Part shown: piece after piece, positions 44,156 to 54,042 of the stretch
Layout of the letters: every line of letters begins with the position of its first letter
How positions within the stretch are numbered: the stretch's first letter is position 1
Assembly (NCBI RefSeq): GCF_003815535.1
Contig: NZ_RPFZ01000001.1
Coordinates: 2,046,001 to 2,110,000, forward strand
Reading direction: 5' to 3'
DNA length: 64,000 nt
Source of the DNA: Aurantiacibacter spongiae
GTDB lineage: Bacteria > Pseudomonadota > Alphaproteobacteria > Sphingomonadales > Sphingomonadaceae
The notes under the pieces: model-generated
What the model was told of the DNA's origin: nothing
Database searches by the model: none
Seen by the model: only the letters and a program-made list of their open reading frames with translations
Translations under genes and position numbers: made by a program

Positions 44156-45529
44156 TCAGGCGGGGACGGCGAACAGGTCGTGCTCGTCGGCGTCCTCGAT
44201 GCGGGCCTGCACGATGTCGCCCGCCGCCAGCGTGGCGGGCACGTCGCGCAGGAACACCTGCCCGTCGATCTCGGGCGCGTCGGCCTGGCTGCGCCCGGTA
44301 GCGCCGATGTCGCCGTCCTCGTCCGGCTCGCCCACCTCGTCCACGATGACGGGCAGGGTGCGCCCGACCTTGGCGGCGAGCCTGGCCGCGCTGATGCGGG
44401 CGGTGACCTCCATCAGCCGGGCGAAGCGCTCCTCCTTGACCGCCTCGGGCACCGGGTCGGGCAGCGCGTTGGCGGCGGCGCCCTCGACCGGCTCGAAGCG
44501 GAAGGCCCCGACCCTGTCGAGCTGCGCCTCCTCCAGCCAGTCGAGCAGGTAGGCGAAGTCGTCCTCGGTCTCCCCCGGGAAGCCGACCACGAAGCTGGAA
44601 CGGATGGCGATGTCGGGGCACACGCCGCGCCACGCCCGCAGCCGCTCCAGCACCTTCGCCTCGTTGGCGGGGCGCTTCATGCGCTTCAGGACGGCGGGGC
44701 TGGCGTGCTGGAACGGGATGTCGAGATAGGGGGTCAGCAGCCCCTCCGCCATCAACGGGATGACCTGGTCGACATGGGGGTAGGGATAGACGTAGTGCAG
44801 CCTGACCCAGGGCGGGGTGCCGCCGCCGGTGTCGAGCCGGCCCAGCTCGCGCGCCAGGTCGGTCATGTGGGCGCGCACCTCGCGCCCGTGCCAGGTGCGG
44901 CTCTCGTGCCGGGTATCCACGCCATAGGCCGAAGTGTCCTGGCTGATGACGAGCAGCTCGCGCGTGCCGGCGGCGACCAGCTTCTCCGCCTCGCGCAGCA
45001 CCGCGTCGATGCGGCGGCTCGCCAGCCTGCCGCGCAGCTGCGGGATGATGCAGAAGGCGCAGGCGTGGTTACACCCCTCGCTGATCTTGAGGTAGGAGTA
45101 GTGACGCGGCGTCAGCTTCACCATCTGGTCCGACGGTTGCGGGACGAGGTCGACGAACGGCCCCTGCGCCGGCGGCGCGGCCTGGTGCACCGCACCGACC
45201 ACCGCCTCGTACTGCTGCGCACCGGTGATGGCGAGCACCTGCGGGAAACGGGCGCGAATGGCGTCGGCCTCGTCCCCCATGCAGCCGGTCACGATGACGC
45301 GCCCGTTCTCGGCCATCGCCTCGCCGATGGCTTCCAGGCTCTCCTCCTTGGCGGAATCGAGGAAGCCGCACGTGTTCACCAGCACCACGTCGGCCCCGGC
45401 GTAATCCGGGCTCATGGCGTAGCCATCGGCGCGCAGGCGCGTCAGGATACGCTCCGAATCGACGAGTGCCTTGGGGCAGCCGAGGCTGACCATCCCCACA
45501 CGCGGGGCTTGCGGAATCTGCGTTGCCAT
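44156..45529 (-). CDS. rimO: Ribosomal protein S12 methylthiotransferase RimO
   Basis: RimO is a radical-SAM enzyme that methylthiolates Asp of ribosomal protein S12. The 457-residue product has the MTTase N-terminal domain ([32 protein letters not shown], providing the auxiliary-cluster cysteines), the radical SAM CxxxCxxC motif ([12 protein letters not shown]) and a C-terminal TRAM domain. The ATG at 45529 (MATQIPQAP) is chosen; the frame extends to 45685 without homology. Confidence 0.95.
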   Translation of the reverse strand: MATQIPQAPRVGMVSLGCPKALVDSERILTRLRADGYAMSPDYAGADVVLVNTCGFLDSAKEESLEAIGEAMAENGRVIVTGCMGDEADAIRARFPQVLAITGAQQYEAVVGAVHQAAPPAQGPFVDLVPQPSDQMVKLTPRHYSYLKISEGCNHACAFCIIPQLRGRLASRRIDAVLREAEKLVAAGTRELLVISQDTSAYGVDTRHESRTWHGREVRAHMTDLARELGRLDTGGGTPPWVRLHYVYPYPHVDQVIPLMAEGLLTPYLDIPFQHASPAVLKRMKRPANEAKVLERLRAWRGVCPDIAIRSSFVVGFPGETEDDFAYLLDWLEEAQLDRVGAFRFEPVEGAAANALPDPVPEAVKEERFARLMEVTARISAARLAAKVGRTLPVIVDEVGEPDEDGDIGATGRSQADAPEIDGQVFLRDVPATLAAGDIVQARIEDADEHDLFAVPA

Positions 45530-45579
45530 GATGGCGAGCGCCCCTACACCTCGCCCGCCGCTTGCGCTAGGGGGCGTGT

Positions 45580-45951
45580 ATGGGCCCCGTGAACTGGATC
45601 GCCGTCGTTGTCGCGTGGTTCGTCGCCGCGCTGCTGGGCGTGGCCTTCTATGGGCAACGCGCCATGCCGGTGCGCGGCGGCGCACTGCGCCACGCCACGG
45701 CGGCGGCTCTGCTGCTGCTGGTCGCGGCGATGATGGGGCACATGTTCGCCCGCGTGGGAGAAGCGACGCTGACGGCCAAGCCCTGGCTGTATCCGATGAT
45801 GAGCGGCGGGCTGGCGCTGGCCTTCACCGGACCGGTCCTGTTCATCGCCTACGCGAGGCGGGAATACCCCCAGGGCGCGGCGTGGGCCGACTACGGCTTC
45901 TGGGTTCTCGCCTACCTGGCCATGGGCGCGGCGTTCTGGGCGCTCGGCTGA
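45580..45951 (+). CDS. DUF1761 family membrane protein
   Basis: A 123-residue protein with four hydrophobic helices: [21 protein letters not shown] at the N-terminus, [33 protein letters not shown] and [16 protein letters not shown]. The GVAFYG segment of helix 1 is typical for DUF1761. Function is unknown. It is divergent from rimO (50 bp) and convergent with the potassium channel gene. Confidence 0.8.
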   Translation: MGPVNWIAVVVAWFVAALLGVAFYGQRAMPVRGGALRHATAAALLLLVAAMMGHMFARVGEATLTAKPWLYPMMSGGLALAFTGPVLFIAYARREYPQGAAWADYGFWVLAYLAMGAAFWALG

Positions 45952-45966
45952 CAGGCAGGAGCCGCC

Positions 45967-47058
45967 TCAGAGGATCTGCGCGTCTTCCCCTTCGGGCTGT
46001 TCGGGGCGCTCGTCGGTCGGCAGGATCTCGACCACCACGTCGCCTTCCTGCAGACACAGGGCCTCATCCTCCCAGAAACCGCAGGCCGCACCGTTGCGAT
46101 AGATGCGCAGCCCCCGCCCCCCGGTTGCGAGATCGCTCAGCGGCCGACCGATCTCCTCTGGCTTTACCTTGCGTTCGACAAGTTGCACCCGGCCCGAAAC
46201 CGACGCGAGGTCGGACATGTATTCGGAAATGTGCGCCCCCTGCGCGCTGCCCGCCAGCAGAAGGCCGGTGAAGCGCACGGGATTGATCACGTTGTCAGCG
46301 CCCGCCTGACGCGCGAGAAGTTCGTTGTCGGCGGCGCGCACCACCACGCTGATCGGGACATTGGGCGCGAGATGGCGGACGGTCAGCACGATCAGGATGG
46401 AGGCATCGTCGCGCCCTGCCGATACCAGCACGGTCTGCGCCTGGGCGATGCGGACAGCCTCGAGGTTCTCGTCCCGGGTCGCGTCGGCCTCGATCACGTT
46501 GCATCCGAGCAGTTCGGCCTGTTCGAGCCGTTCGGCATTCCCATCCATGACGACGATGCAGCTGGGATCGGTGCCGCGTTCGATCAGTTCGCCCACGGCT
46601 TCGGATCCCGAAACGCCGAAACCGAGGACGACGACATGATCCGTGAGCTGCTCCTGTATGCGGGCCATGCGCCATCTCTCCCAACTGCGCTTGATGATGA
46701 AATTGTAGGCCGTGCCCACGAAGATGAACAGCACGGCGAACCGCACCGGCGTCACGATCACCGCCTCCACCAGCCTTGCCCTATCGCTGATCGGGGCGAT
46801 GTCGCCGAAACCGGTCGTGGTAATGGAAATCATGGTGAAGTAGATCACGTCAAGGAAGCTGACATGCCCGTCGAGGTTGTCGACCAGCCCATCGCGGTCC
46901 CACCAGTGTATCATCACGACGAGGAAGATCAGACCCAGCGCCAGGCTCAGCCGGATACCCAGATCGCCCCAGACCGGCAGCCTGACTGCGCGTTTCAGCG
47001 GAGTGAAGCGCTTCTTGCCGACGCGGCGCGCCTCGGTCCGGGTGTGCGAGCGCGCCAT
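45967..47058 (-). CDS. Potassium channel with RCK/TrkA domains
   Basis: A 363-residue channel subunit: two transmembrane helices around a pore loop with the filter TTGFGD (residues 81-86), in place of the more usual TVGYGD, then a cytoplasmic TrkA-N (RCK) domain with the nucleotide motif VVLGFGVSGSEAVGEL (about 144-159) and a TrkA-C-like C-terminus. It probably forms a ligand-gated K+ channel tetramer. It stands 15 bases downstream of surE and may share its transcript order. Confidence 0.87.
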   Translation of the reverse strand: MARSHTRTEARRVGKKRFTPLKRAVRLPVWGDLGIRLSLALGLIFLVVMIHWWDRDGLVDNLDGHVSFLDVIYFTMISITTTGFGDIAPISDRARLVEAVIVTPVRFAVLFIFVGTAYNFIIKRSWERWRMARIQEQLTDHVVVLGFGVSGSEAVGELIERGTDPSCIVVMDGNAERLEQAELLGCNVIEADATRDENLEAVRIAQAQTVLVSAGRDDASILIVLTVRHLAPNVPISVVVRAADNELLARQAGADNVINPVRFTGLLLAGSAQGAHISEYMSDLASVSGRVQLVERKVKPEEIGRPLSDLATGGRGLRIYRNGAACGFWEDEALCLQEGDVVVEILPTDERPEQPEGEDAQIL

Positions 47059-47073
47059 GTCAGGCTGCGCTAC

Positions 47074-47829
47074 TCACGCGCCGTACCGCTCGGCGAGAGC
47101 GCCGATCGCGCCGTGGTTGGTCAGGTCGAGCTGGAGCGGCGTGACCGAGACGTAGCCGTCGGCGACTGCTTCCAGATCGGTGCCGTGGTCGAGAGTATGC
47201 TCCATCTCTTCCAGCCCGAACCAGTAATAGGGCCGCCCGCGCGGGTCGGTGTTCTCGACCAGACTGCCGCGCGCATATTCGTGAAAGCCCTGGCGCGTGA
47301 TGCGGATGCCGGCCACGTCTTCGCCCGAAAGCGGTGGGAAGTTGACGTTGACGAGAGTGCGCCTCGCCATGGGCGTGTCGAGCAGAGGGCGCAGTACCTC
47401 GACCGCCCAGCGCTCAGCCGCATCGAAGCTGCGGCCGTTGTCGCGAAACGCCTGGCTCAAGGCTACCGCCGGTATGCCGGCCAGCGCAGCTTCCATCGCG
47501 GCGGAAACCGTACCCGAATAGGTAATGTCGTCGGCCAGGTTCTCCCCGGCGTTCACCCCCGAGATCACCAGGTCCGGGCGGCTGTCGGCGAAGAACTTGC
47601 GCAACGCGAGGTTGACGGAGTCGGTCGGGGTGCCGGTTACGGAGTACCGCCGTTCGCCATGATCGCGCAGGCGTACCGGGCTGTGCAGCGTCAGCGCATG
47701 GCCGGCGCCCGACTGTTCTTCGGCCGGCGCGCAGACCCAGACCTCGTCCGCCAGCTCTGCCGCGATCCGTTCGAGAACCGCCATCCCCGGCGCGTGAATA
47801 CCGTCGTCGTTTGTCAGAAGGATGCGCAT
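47074..47829 (-). CDS. surE: 5'/3'-nucleotidase SurE
   Basis: SurE is a metal-dependent phosphatase that dephosphorylates nucleoside monophosphates and exopolyphosphate in the cytoplasm. The 251-residue product begins MRILLTNDDGIHAPG, the metal-binding DD motif, and has VSGVNAGENLADD and YSGTVSAAMEA. The ATG shares a base with the serS stop (TGATG), so the pair is coupled, the usual serS-surE order in alphaproteobacteria. Confidence 0.95.
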   Translation of the reverse strand: MRILLTNDDGIHAPGMAVLERIAAELADEVWVCAPAEEQSGAGHALTLHSPVRLRDHGERRYSVTGTPTDSVNLALRKFFADSRPDLVISGVNAGENLADDITYSGTVSAAMEAALAGIPAVALSQAFRDNGRSFDAAERWAVEVLRPLLDTPMARRTLVNVNFPPLSGEDVAGIRITRQGFHEYARGSLVENTDPRGRPYYWFGLEEMEHTLDHGTDLEAVADGYVSVTPLQLDLTNHGAIGALAERYGA

Positions 47830-49112
47830 CAGCCGTGCGGCACCAGCTTTTCGCGGCCGCCCATGTAGGAAGAAAGGACCGGGGGGACGACAACGGAACC
47901 GTCTTCCTGCTGGCCGTTTTCCAGGACCGCCACGAGCGTACGACCGACCGCGAGACCGGAACCGTTCAGGGTATGGACGAAAGCGGTCTTCTTTCCGCCG
48001 TCCTCGGGCCGGTATCGGGCATTCATCCGCCGCGCCTGGAAATCGCCGCACCAGCTTATCGAACTGATCTCGCGGTAGGCGTTCTGCCCGGGCAGCCAGA
48101 CTTCGAGATCGAATGTCTTCTTCGCCGTAAAGCCCATGTCTCCGGTGCAGAGCAGGACCTTGCGGTAGGGCAAATCGAGCGCCTGCAATATTCCTTCGGC
48201 GCTGGCGACCATGTGATCGTGTTCTGCGCCGGCGTCCTCGGGTCGGCAGATGCTGACGAGCTCCACCTTTTCGAATTGGTGCTGACGTATGAAGCCGCGC
48301 GTATCGCGTCCGGCCGCACCCGCCTCGGAGCGGAAGCAGGGGGTGAGGGCGGTGAGCCTGATCGGTTGCGACAGGTCGCTGACAATCTGATCGCGTACCG
48401 AATTCGTAAGGCTCACCTCCGCGGTCGGGATCAGCCAGTGATCCTCACCGGCACGGTACAGATCGTCGGCGAATTTCGGCAACTGACCGGTGCCGAACAG
48501 CGCCTCGTCGCGCACCAACAGGGGAGGGTTGCATTCGGTGTAACCGTTGTCCTGCGTCTGCCGATCGAGCATGAACTGCGCCAGCGCCCGGTGCAACCGA
48601 GCCATGTCGCCACGCAAGAACGTGAAACGCGCGCCCGACATCGCCGCGCCGGTTTCGAACTCCATGCCAAGCGCAGGACCGATATCGGCATGTTCCCTGG
48701 GCGAAAAGGCGAAGTCGCGCGGGCTGCCCCAGCGTGCGATCTCCTCGTTGTCACCTTCGTCCTCGCCGTGCGGAACACCTATCGCGGGCAGGTTGGGAAG
48801 CGATGCGAGCTCGTTCGAGAGGGCAGCGCCGATCTCCCGCTCCCGCGCCTCGACCTGGGGCATCTCCTCCTTTATGTCGGCAACCTCGGCCTTCAACGCA
48901 TCGGCCGTCTCGGTATCGCCTTCTCGCATGGCGGAGCCGATGGCCTTGGAAGCCTCGTTTCGACGCCCTTGCGCCTGTTGCAATCGGGTCGTGATGTCGC
49001 GCCGTTTCTCGTCCAGTGCGAGCAGGCGACTGGCGGCCTGCCCGACCCCGCGCGCGGCAAGGGCGGCATCGAATTTTTCCGGATCGTCGCGGATGGTTCG
49101 CAGGTCGTGCAT
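47829..49112 (-). CDS. serS: Seryl-tRNA synthetase
   Basis: Class II synthetase of 427 residues. The N-terminal coiled-coil arm (about 30-105, RLLALDEKRRDITTRLQQAQGRRNEASK) binds tRNA-Ser. The catalytic domain has motif 2 (TPCFRSEAGAAGRDTRGFIRQHQFEKVEL) and motif 3 (GSGLAVGRTLVAVLEN). It is divergent from the sulfotransferase gene. Confidence 0.97.
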   Translation of the reverse strand: MHDLRTIRDDPEKFDAALAARGVGQAASRLLALDEKRRDITTRLQQAQGRRNEASKAIGSAMREGDTETADALKAEVADIKEEMPQVEAREREIGAALSNELASLPNLPAIGVPHGEDEGDNEEIARWGSPRDFAFSPREHADIGPALGMEFETGAAMSGARFTFLRGDMARLHRALAQFMLDRQTQDNGYTECNPPLLVRDEALFGTGQLPKFADDLYRAGEDHWLIPTAEVSLTNSVRDQIVSDLSQPIRLTALTPCFRSEAGAAGRDTRGFIRQHQFEKVELVSICRPEDAGAEHDHMVASAEGILQALDLPYRKVLLCTGDMGFTAKKTFDLEVWLPGQNAYREISSISWCGDFQARRMNARYRPEDGGKKTAFVHTLNGSGLAVGRTLVAVLENGQQEDGSVVVPPVLSSYMGGREKLVPHG

Positions 49113-49226
49113 GGGCTCGGCCTATGCCCGCTCGCTCCAGTGCTTGTCCACCCGCGACGAGCCTGGCCGTGGCGCGGTGTGGCGGGAACATCGGAAAGGG
49201 ACGAGCGCTGGAGGGTGACTACCGCC

Positions 49227-50519
49227 GTGTCAGAGGAATTCGTATTGCTGGACCGATCGATCACGCAGGCTCCCCGGCGGACCCGCTTCGTGGATATGGT
49301 GAACCTGTTGACGAAAGCCGGTCTGAAGACAGGGCTGCTGGACGAACCGGTCCTTGATCGCGACATCCTCATGGACCGGGCGAGGCGGATCGCCGGGTCC
49401 GATGATTTTGGCGATCCGTGGTTCGTGGGGCCGCTGGACAAGTTGCTCGAATCGTTGCGGGGCGAAGCCCTCCTGCACGATGCGGGGTCGCTGGTGGCGA
49501 TGAAGCAGATCGAGAAGGTGCTGGTCGATCGCCTGTGGGCCGAACAATGGTTCGCGGCACACCCGGAAATAGAGGCACGGCCCTTGCGCAATCCGGTAGT
49601 CATCGTCGGACCGATGCGAACGGGTACGACCCGCCTTCACCGTCTGCTGTCGGCGGACGAACGCTTCACCCATATGCGCAGCTTCGAGACGATCAGTCCG
49701 GTCCCGCGCCCCGGGTTCGAACCCGGCAGCCACGATCCTCGCGTCGATCTGGCGAAGCGCATCCGCACGGTCGCCAATCTCTCCAATCCTCGTACGCTGT
49801 CGATTCATCCGACCGGGCCGATGGAGCCGGAAGAGGAGCTGGGCCTGCTCGTCAATTCCTTCTGGGGGATGAAGCACGAGGCGCAGTGGTACGTGCCCAC
49901 ATACGGTCGCTGGTGCGAGCAGGAGGACGCGGCACCCGCCTATCGCCAAATGGCGCGGTTGCTGCAACTCGTCGGCTGGTCGCAGCAGGCCAGCTCGCTC
50001 AAGCCGTGGGTGCTGAAGACTCCGCAGCACATGATGGACCTGCCCGCGTTGCTGACCGTCTTCCCCCAGGCGCGGTTCATCTTCACGCACCGCGATCCGG
50101 TGCAGGTTGTCGCAAGTTCCGCGTCGCTCGCATGGAACCAGACCTGCATCTATTCCGATCACGCCGATCCGGCCAAGGTCGGGAAGGAATGGCTGCGCAA
50201 GGTAAGCGTACAGGTCGAACGGATGCGCGAGGGGCGCGAACTCGTACCTGCCGATCGGCGTATCGACGTGCATTTCGAGGATGTCGATGCGGATTGGCGC
50301 GCGGCGATGCGTCGCATCTACGACTTCCTCGACCTTGATATAGAGCGGGCTTGGCCAGCGATGGAGACCTATGTGGCGCGTGCCGCCGCCCTGAAGCGCA
50401 AGCCCCATCGCTACAGCCTCGCCGAGTTCGGGCTGACACAACGGCAGGTGACGAGCGAACTGGCGGACTACATCGCCGCCTATGGCGTGAGCCGCGAGCG
50501 AAACGCGGCCACCGGCTAG
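49227..50519 (+). CDS. Sulfotransferase family protein
   Basis: A 430-residue PAPS-dependent sulfotransferase fold (Sulfotransfer_3 type). The 5'-phosphosulfate loop is VGPMRTGTTRLHRLL (about 128-142) and the 3'-phosphate motif is FTHRDPVQVVASSAS. The first 120 residues are an extra N-terminal helical region. The start is uncertain: GTG at 49227 has GGAGG twelve bases upstream; GTG at 49215 directly abuts that GGAGG. The acceptor is unknown. Confidence 0.85.
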   Translation: MSEEFVLLDRSITQAPRRTRFVDMVNLLTKAGLKTGLLDEPVLDRDILMDRARRIAGSDDFGDPWFVGPLDKLLESLRGEALLHDAGSLVAMKQIEKVLVDRLWAEQWFAAHPEIEARPLRNPVVIVGPMRTGTTRLHRLLSADERFTHMRSFETISPVPRPGFEPGSHDPRVDLAKRIRTVANLSNPRTLSIHPTGPMEPEEELGLLVNSFWGMKHEAQWYVPTYGRWCEQEDAAPAYRQMARLLQLVGWSQQASSLKPWVLKTPQHMMDLPALLTVFPQARFIFTHRDPVQVVASSASLAWNQTCIYSDHADPAKVGKEWLRKVSVQVERMREGRELVPADRRIDVHFEDVDADWRAAMRRIYDFLDLDIERAWPAMETYVARAAALKRKPHRYSLAEFGLTQRQVTSELADYIAAYGVSRERNAATG

Positions 50520-50938
50520 AGAGAAAATGCCGCCGGAAGCAACTCGCCGATCGTGGTCACGGTCCGGTTGTTTCCGCTTCGGTCGCAGCACACGACCTCG
50601 ATATCGAGGTTCGACAACGCGGCTGCTTCCTGGATCGCCTGGCGGCATCCCCCGCACGGGGTGACGATGGCCGAACCGTCCGCCGCACCGTCCTGCGGAC
50701 CGCCGAGTACGAGAATGCGCCTGACATTGGCGAGGCCGAACGTCTGAGCCGCTGCGGCGAGCGCGGACTGCTCGGCGCAGATGCCGAGACGGTAGCAGGC
50801 GTTCTCCATGTTCGCGCCTACCGCGATTTGCCCGTCGGTGCTTTCGACCGCGCAACCGACCAGGAAGTGCGAATACGGCGCGTGCGCTTTTGAGCGCGCC
50901 GTGCGCGCGGCGTCGATCAGGGCGTTCGGGGCGCTCAT
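50516..50938 (-). CDS. cdd: Cytidine deaminase
   Basis: Cdd converts cytidine and deoxycytidine to uridine and deoxyuridine. The 140-residue homotetrameric-type product has C54/E56 (CAEQSAL) and C95/C98 (PCGGCRQ), giving the zinc site and catalytic Glu. The ATG at 50938 overlaps the yhhQ stop (ATGA). The stop overlaps that of the sulfotransferase on the opposite strand. The gene fits the nucleoside-handling neighbourhood. Confidence 0.95.
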   Translation of the reverse strand: MSAPNALIDAARTARSKAHAPYSHFLVGCAVESTDGQIAVGANMENACYRLGICAEQSALAAAAQTFGLANVRRILVLGGPQDGAADGSAIVTPCGGCRQAIQEAAALSNLDIEVVCCDRSGNNRTVTTIGELLPAAFSL

Positions 50939-51600
50939 GACTGCAACCCGTCCATCCGCCGGGCCAGCGCCACCGCGCCCGCGATCAGGAAGGGCACCAG
51001 CACGAAGGACAGCACGATCTTCGCGATGGCCTGACCGACAAGCAGGTTGCCGATCGGAAATTCGCCGTAGAAGGCGAGCGTGATGAAGATCAGCGTATCG
51101 ACGGCCTGACTGATGGCCGAAGCGATGGCACCGCGGGCCATCAGCCAGAAACCGCCGCCATCGCCGCGTCCGCGCAGCCGATCGAAGATCCACACGTTGA
51201 GCAGCAGCGATACGCCGTAGGCAACCGGTCCGGCGGCCATGATGCGCGGGGTCTGCCCGTGGACGAGGCTGAAGGCGGCGATGTTCTCGCTTGGCATATC
51301 GGGCGATGGCGGCAATGCCAGGACCAGCCAGATCAGACCAATCGACACGGCCAGTGGTAGGAACCCCCAGAGCACCAGCCTGTCCGCGGCGGCCTTTCCG
51401 TGCAGCTGCGATACGGTGCTCGAGATCACCACCAGCAGAAGGAAGGCGAGTATTCCGCTTTCGACCACCAGCGGGCCGATGGCGAATTGCTTGTAGGCCA
51501 GCACCCCGGCAATGACGGTCATCCCGCCATATAGCAGGCTGAGCACGAACAGCGATCGGGCAACGGGCAGCGGGCTGGCGGAAAGCGTGCGGTCTGTCAT
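50935..51600 (-). CDS. yhhQ: Queuosine precursor transporter YhhQ (VUT family)
   Basis: A 221-residue inner-membrane protein with six hydrophobic helices, matching the DUF165/YhhQ family that imports the queuosine precursors queuine or 7-cyano-7-deazaguanine. Typical features are ARGAIASAISQAVDTLIFITLAF and the C-terminal QAIAKIVLSFVLVPF. It is coupled to cdd by ATGA, suggesting a link to base or nucleoside salvage. Divergent from nupC (131 bp). Confidence 0.88.
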   Translation of the reverse strand: MTDRTLSASPLPVARSLFVLSLLYGGMTVIAGVLAYKQFAIGPLVVESGILAFLLLVVISSTVSQLHGKAAADRLVLWGFLPLAVSIGLIWLVLALPPSPDMPSENIAAFSLVHGQTPRIMAAGPVAYGVSLLLNVWIFDRLRGRGDGGGFWLMARGAIASAISQAVDTLIFITLAFYGEFPIGNLLVGQAIAKIVLSFVLVPFLIAGAVALARRMDGLQS

Positions 51601-51731
51601 GGACGCTCGCTAGGGCGGCAGCCGGTCGATTCGCAAGGCTCGGCTGGGGGAAACGCACCGGAATCGTTTGTATAAAGTGCGTCGTTGGGCAAAGGACACA
51701 GCCCGTCACGCGCGAGGACGGGGAAACTGCA

Positions 51732-53054
51732 TTGCCGCCACAACTCATTTCGCTTGCCGGGATCGCCGCGATCCTGCTGATCGCCTTTCTGCTGTCCGGA
51801 GCGAAGCGGCAGATCAGCCTGCGCATCGTCGGTCCGGCGTTCCTGCTGCAGGCCGCCATTGCCGCCATCGTCCTGCGCACCGATGGCGGTGCTGCCGTAA
51901 TCCAGACCATGGCCAATGGTGTTGCCGCGTTGCTTTCCTATGCCGACGAGGGGACTCAATTCCTGTTCGGCAACAGCGCCGACAATCCCCTTTCCAACAC
52001 CTTTGCGCTGGGCGCGCTTCCGGTGATCGTGTTCTTTGCCTCGCTGGTGTCGATTCTCTATCACCTCGGCATCATGCAGCGCGTCGTACGCTGGGTGGGC
52101 GGCGCCATCGGCTGGATCACCGGCATCTCCAAGGTCGAGTCGCTGGGCGCGGCGGCCAATATCTTCGTCGGCCAGTCCGAAAGCCCGCTGGTGGTGCGTC
52201 CCTATCTCGCCGCGCTCGCGCCTTCGCGGCTGTTCACTCTCATGAGCGTCGGCATGGCGGGTGTCGCCGGCACGATCCTCGCAGCTTACGCCGGCCTGCT
52301 CGGGGAAAGCTATCTTCCCGTCCTGCTGGCAGCGGCGTTCATGTCGGCGCCCGGCGGTATTCTGATGGCCAAGATCATCATGCCCGACACCGACGCTCCC
52401 TCCCCGGAGGCCGAAGGCGAACTGGTCCTGCCGCGCACGCGGATCAGCGCGGAAGGGCCGGCGGCGATCACCGAGAATGCGGAGACGCCGCACGAAGTGG
52501 AGGTGGCCCAGCATTTCGACGAAACCGGCCGCGCGACGAACATCATCGAAGCCGCCGCGCAAGGCGCGCAAACCGGTCTCAAGCTGGCCGTGGCGGTCGG
52601 AGCGATGGTGCTGACCTTCGTGGCGCTTATCGCGCTCGCCAACGGCATACTGGGCGGGATCGGCAGCTGGGTCGGAGCGGAAGACCTTACCTTTCAGCGA
52701 ATGCTTGGCTGGGTGTTCGCTCCGATCATGTACCTGATCGGCATTCCGTGGGACGAGGCCCGTCTCGCGGGCGGACTGTTCGGCACCAAGATCGTTCTCA
52801 ATGAATTCGTGGCCTTCATCGAATTGCGCGACATCGCCGCGGGCGCGTTGAGCCCGCGGGCGCAGGCTATCGTTACCTTCGCGCTGTGCGGTTTTGCCAA
52901 TTTCAGTTCCATCGCAATTCAGATGGCGGTGACAGGCGGCCTTGCCCCCAATCAGCGCCCCGTCATCGCCAGACTGGGTTTGAAGGCGCTGGCGGCCGGA
53001 TCGCTCTCCAACCTGATGAGCGCGGCTCTGGCGGGATTGCTGTTGCCGGTATAG
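51732..53054 (+). CDS. nupC: Concentrative nucleoside transporter NupC
   Basis: A 440-residue CNT-family nucleoside/cation symporter. The TTG at 51732 starts PPQLISLAGIAAILLIAFLLSG. Hallmarks are MQRVVRWVGG, GQSESPLVVRPYL, SAPGGILMAKIIMPDT, GTKIVLNEFVAF and CGFANFSSIAIQ, spread over about ten helices. The dioxygenase gene starts 11 bases later, so the two form an operon. It brings nucleosides into the cytoplasm with H+ or Na+. Confidence 0.93.
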   Translation: MPPQLISLAGIAAILLIAFLLSGAKRQISLRIVGPAFLLQAAIAAIVLRTDGGAAVIQTMANGVAALLSYADEGTQFLFGNSADNPLSNTFALGALPVIVFFASLVSILYHLGIMQRVVRWVGGAIGWITGISKVESLGAAANIFVGQSESPLVVRPYLAALAPSRLFTLMSVGMAGVAGTILAAYAGLLGESYLPVLLAAAFMSAPGGILMAKIIMPDTDAPSPEAEGELVLPRTRISAEGPAAITENAETPHEVEVAQHFDETGRATNIIEAAAQGAQTGLKLAVAVGAMVLTFVALIALANGILGGIGSWVGAEDLTFQRMLGWVFAPIMYLIGIPWDEARLAGGLFGTKIVLNEFVAFIELRDIAAGALSPRAQAIVTFALCGFANFSSIAIQMAVTGGLAPNQRPVIARLGLKALAAGSLSNLMSAALAGLLLPV

Positions 53055-53065
53055 ACGCGCTTGCC

Positions 53066-53989
53066 ATGTCCGACATCGCCTCCATATCGCTCGCCCGTCC
53101 GCTGAACGACATTGCCGACGAGCTTGGCCGCAGCTTTGCCGAATACGGCTTCGCCATCGTGCGCGACCACGCCATTCCGCAGGATCTGATCGATCGCGCG
53201 GAAGAGTTGGCCAGACGATTCTTCGCGCTTCCCGAGGCGACCAAGCGCGCCTACCGGATCGAGGGCGGCGGCGGGGCGCGGGGCTACACGCCGTTCGGCA
53301 CCGAAATCGCCAAGGATGCCAAGGTTCACGACCTCAAGGAGTTCTGGCACGTCGGTCGCAGTCTGCCCGAAGGTCACGAACTGGCCGGGGTCATGGCGCC
53401 CAACGTCTGGCCAGACGAAATACCGGCATTCCGCGAGACGTTCTCCGAACTCTATGGCGCCTTCGAGGATACGGGGCGCCGAATCTTGAGTGCGATTGCC
53501 ATTCATCTCGGCCTCTCGCGCGACTGGTTCGATGCGACCGTGAAGGACGGCAATTCTGTCATGCGCCTGCTGCATTACCCGCCGCTGCCCGATGATGCGC
53601 CCGCAGGCGCGCTACGTGCCGCGGCTCATGGCGACATCAACACCATCACCCTGCTGCTGGGAGCGGAGGAAGCGGGTCTCGAACTGCTGGATCGCAACGG
53701 CAACTGGCTTCCGATTTCCCCGCCGGAAGGCGCGCTGGCCGTCAATATCGGCGACATGCTCGACCGGCTGACCAACTCGCATCTGCGTTCGACCACCCAC
53801 CGCGTCGTCAACCCCGGTGGGGAACGAGCACGGCACGCGCGTTATTCCATGCCGTTCTTCCTGCACTTCCGACCCGATTTTCTGATCGAGCCGCTGGATG
53901 CATGCGTCGGACCCGGCGAACAGGCGCCGGAACCCATCACGGCGCACGATTTCCTCCAGCAGCGCCTGCGCGAAATCGGTCTCGCCTGA
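53066..53989 (+). CDS. Isopenicillin-N-synthase-like 2OG-Fe(II) dioxygenase
   Basis: A 307-residue non-haem iron oxygenase with a DIOX_N domain (about 1-110) and the 2OG-FeII_Oxy domain. Iron ligands are H188, D190 (AAHGDINTITLL) and H245 (STTHRVVNP); R259 and S261 (ARYSMPFF) bind the co-substrate. The ATG at 53066 is 11 bases after nupC, so a nucleoside or base substrate is suggested. Thymine 7-hydroxylase and pyrimidine nucleoside 2'-hydroxylases belong to the same superfamily, but specificity cannot be read from sequence. Confidence 0.85.
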   Translation: MSDIASISLARPLNDIADELGRSFAEYGFAIVRDHAIPQDLIDRAEELARRFFALPEATKRAYRIEGGGGARGYTPFGTEIAKDAKVHDLKEFWHVGRSLPEGHELAGVMAPNVWPDEIPAFRETFSELYGAFEDTGRRILSAIAIHLGLSRDWFDATVKDGNSVMRLLHYPPLPDDAPAGALRAAAHGDINTITLLLGAEEAGLELLDRNGNWLPISPPEGALAVNIGDMLDRLTNSHLRSTTHRVVNPGGERARHARYSMPFFLHFRPDFLIEPLDACVGPGEQAPEPITAHDFLQQRLREIGLA

Positions 53990-54042
53990 TTCGCGCATGG
54001 AGGGCGGGACGACCCTGCCGAACCCAACAAAAGTGCCATTTG

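Noticed and set aside
49185-49209. EcfG-like promoter before the sulfotransferase (GGAAC-N16-CGCT)
   Set aside because: The -10 element is CGCT, not CGTT, and the element lies close to an uncertain GTG start. Too weak to call.
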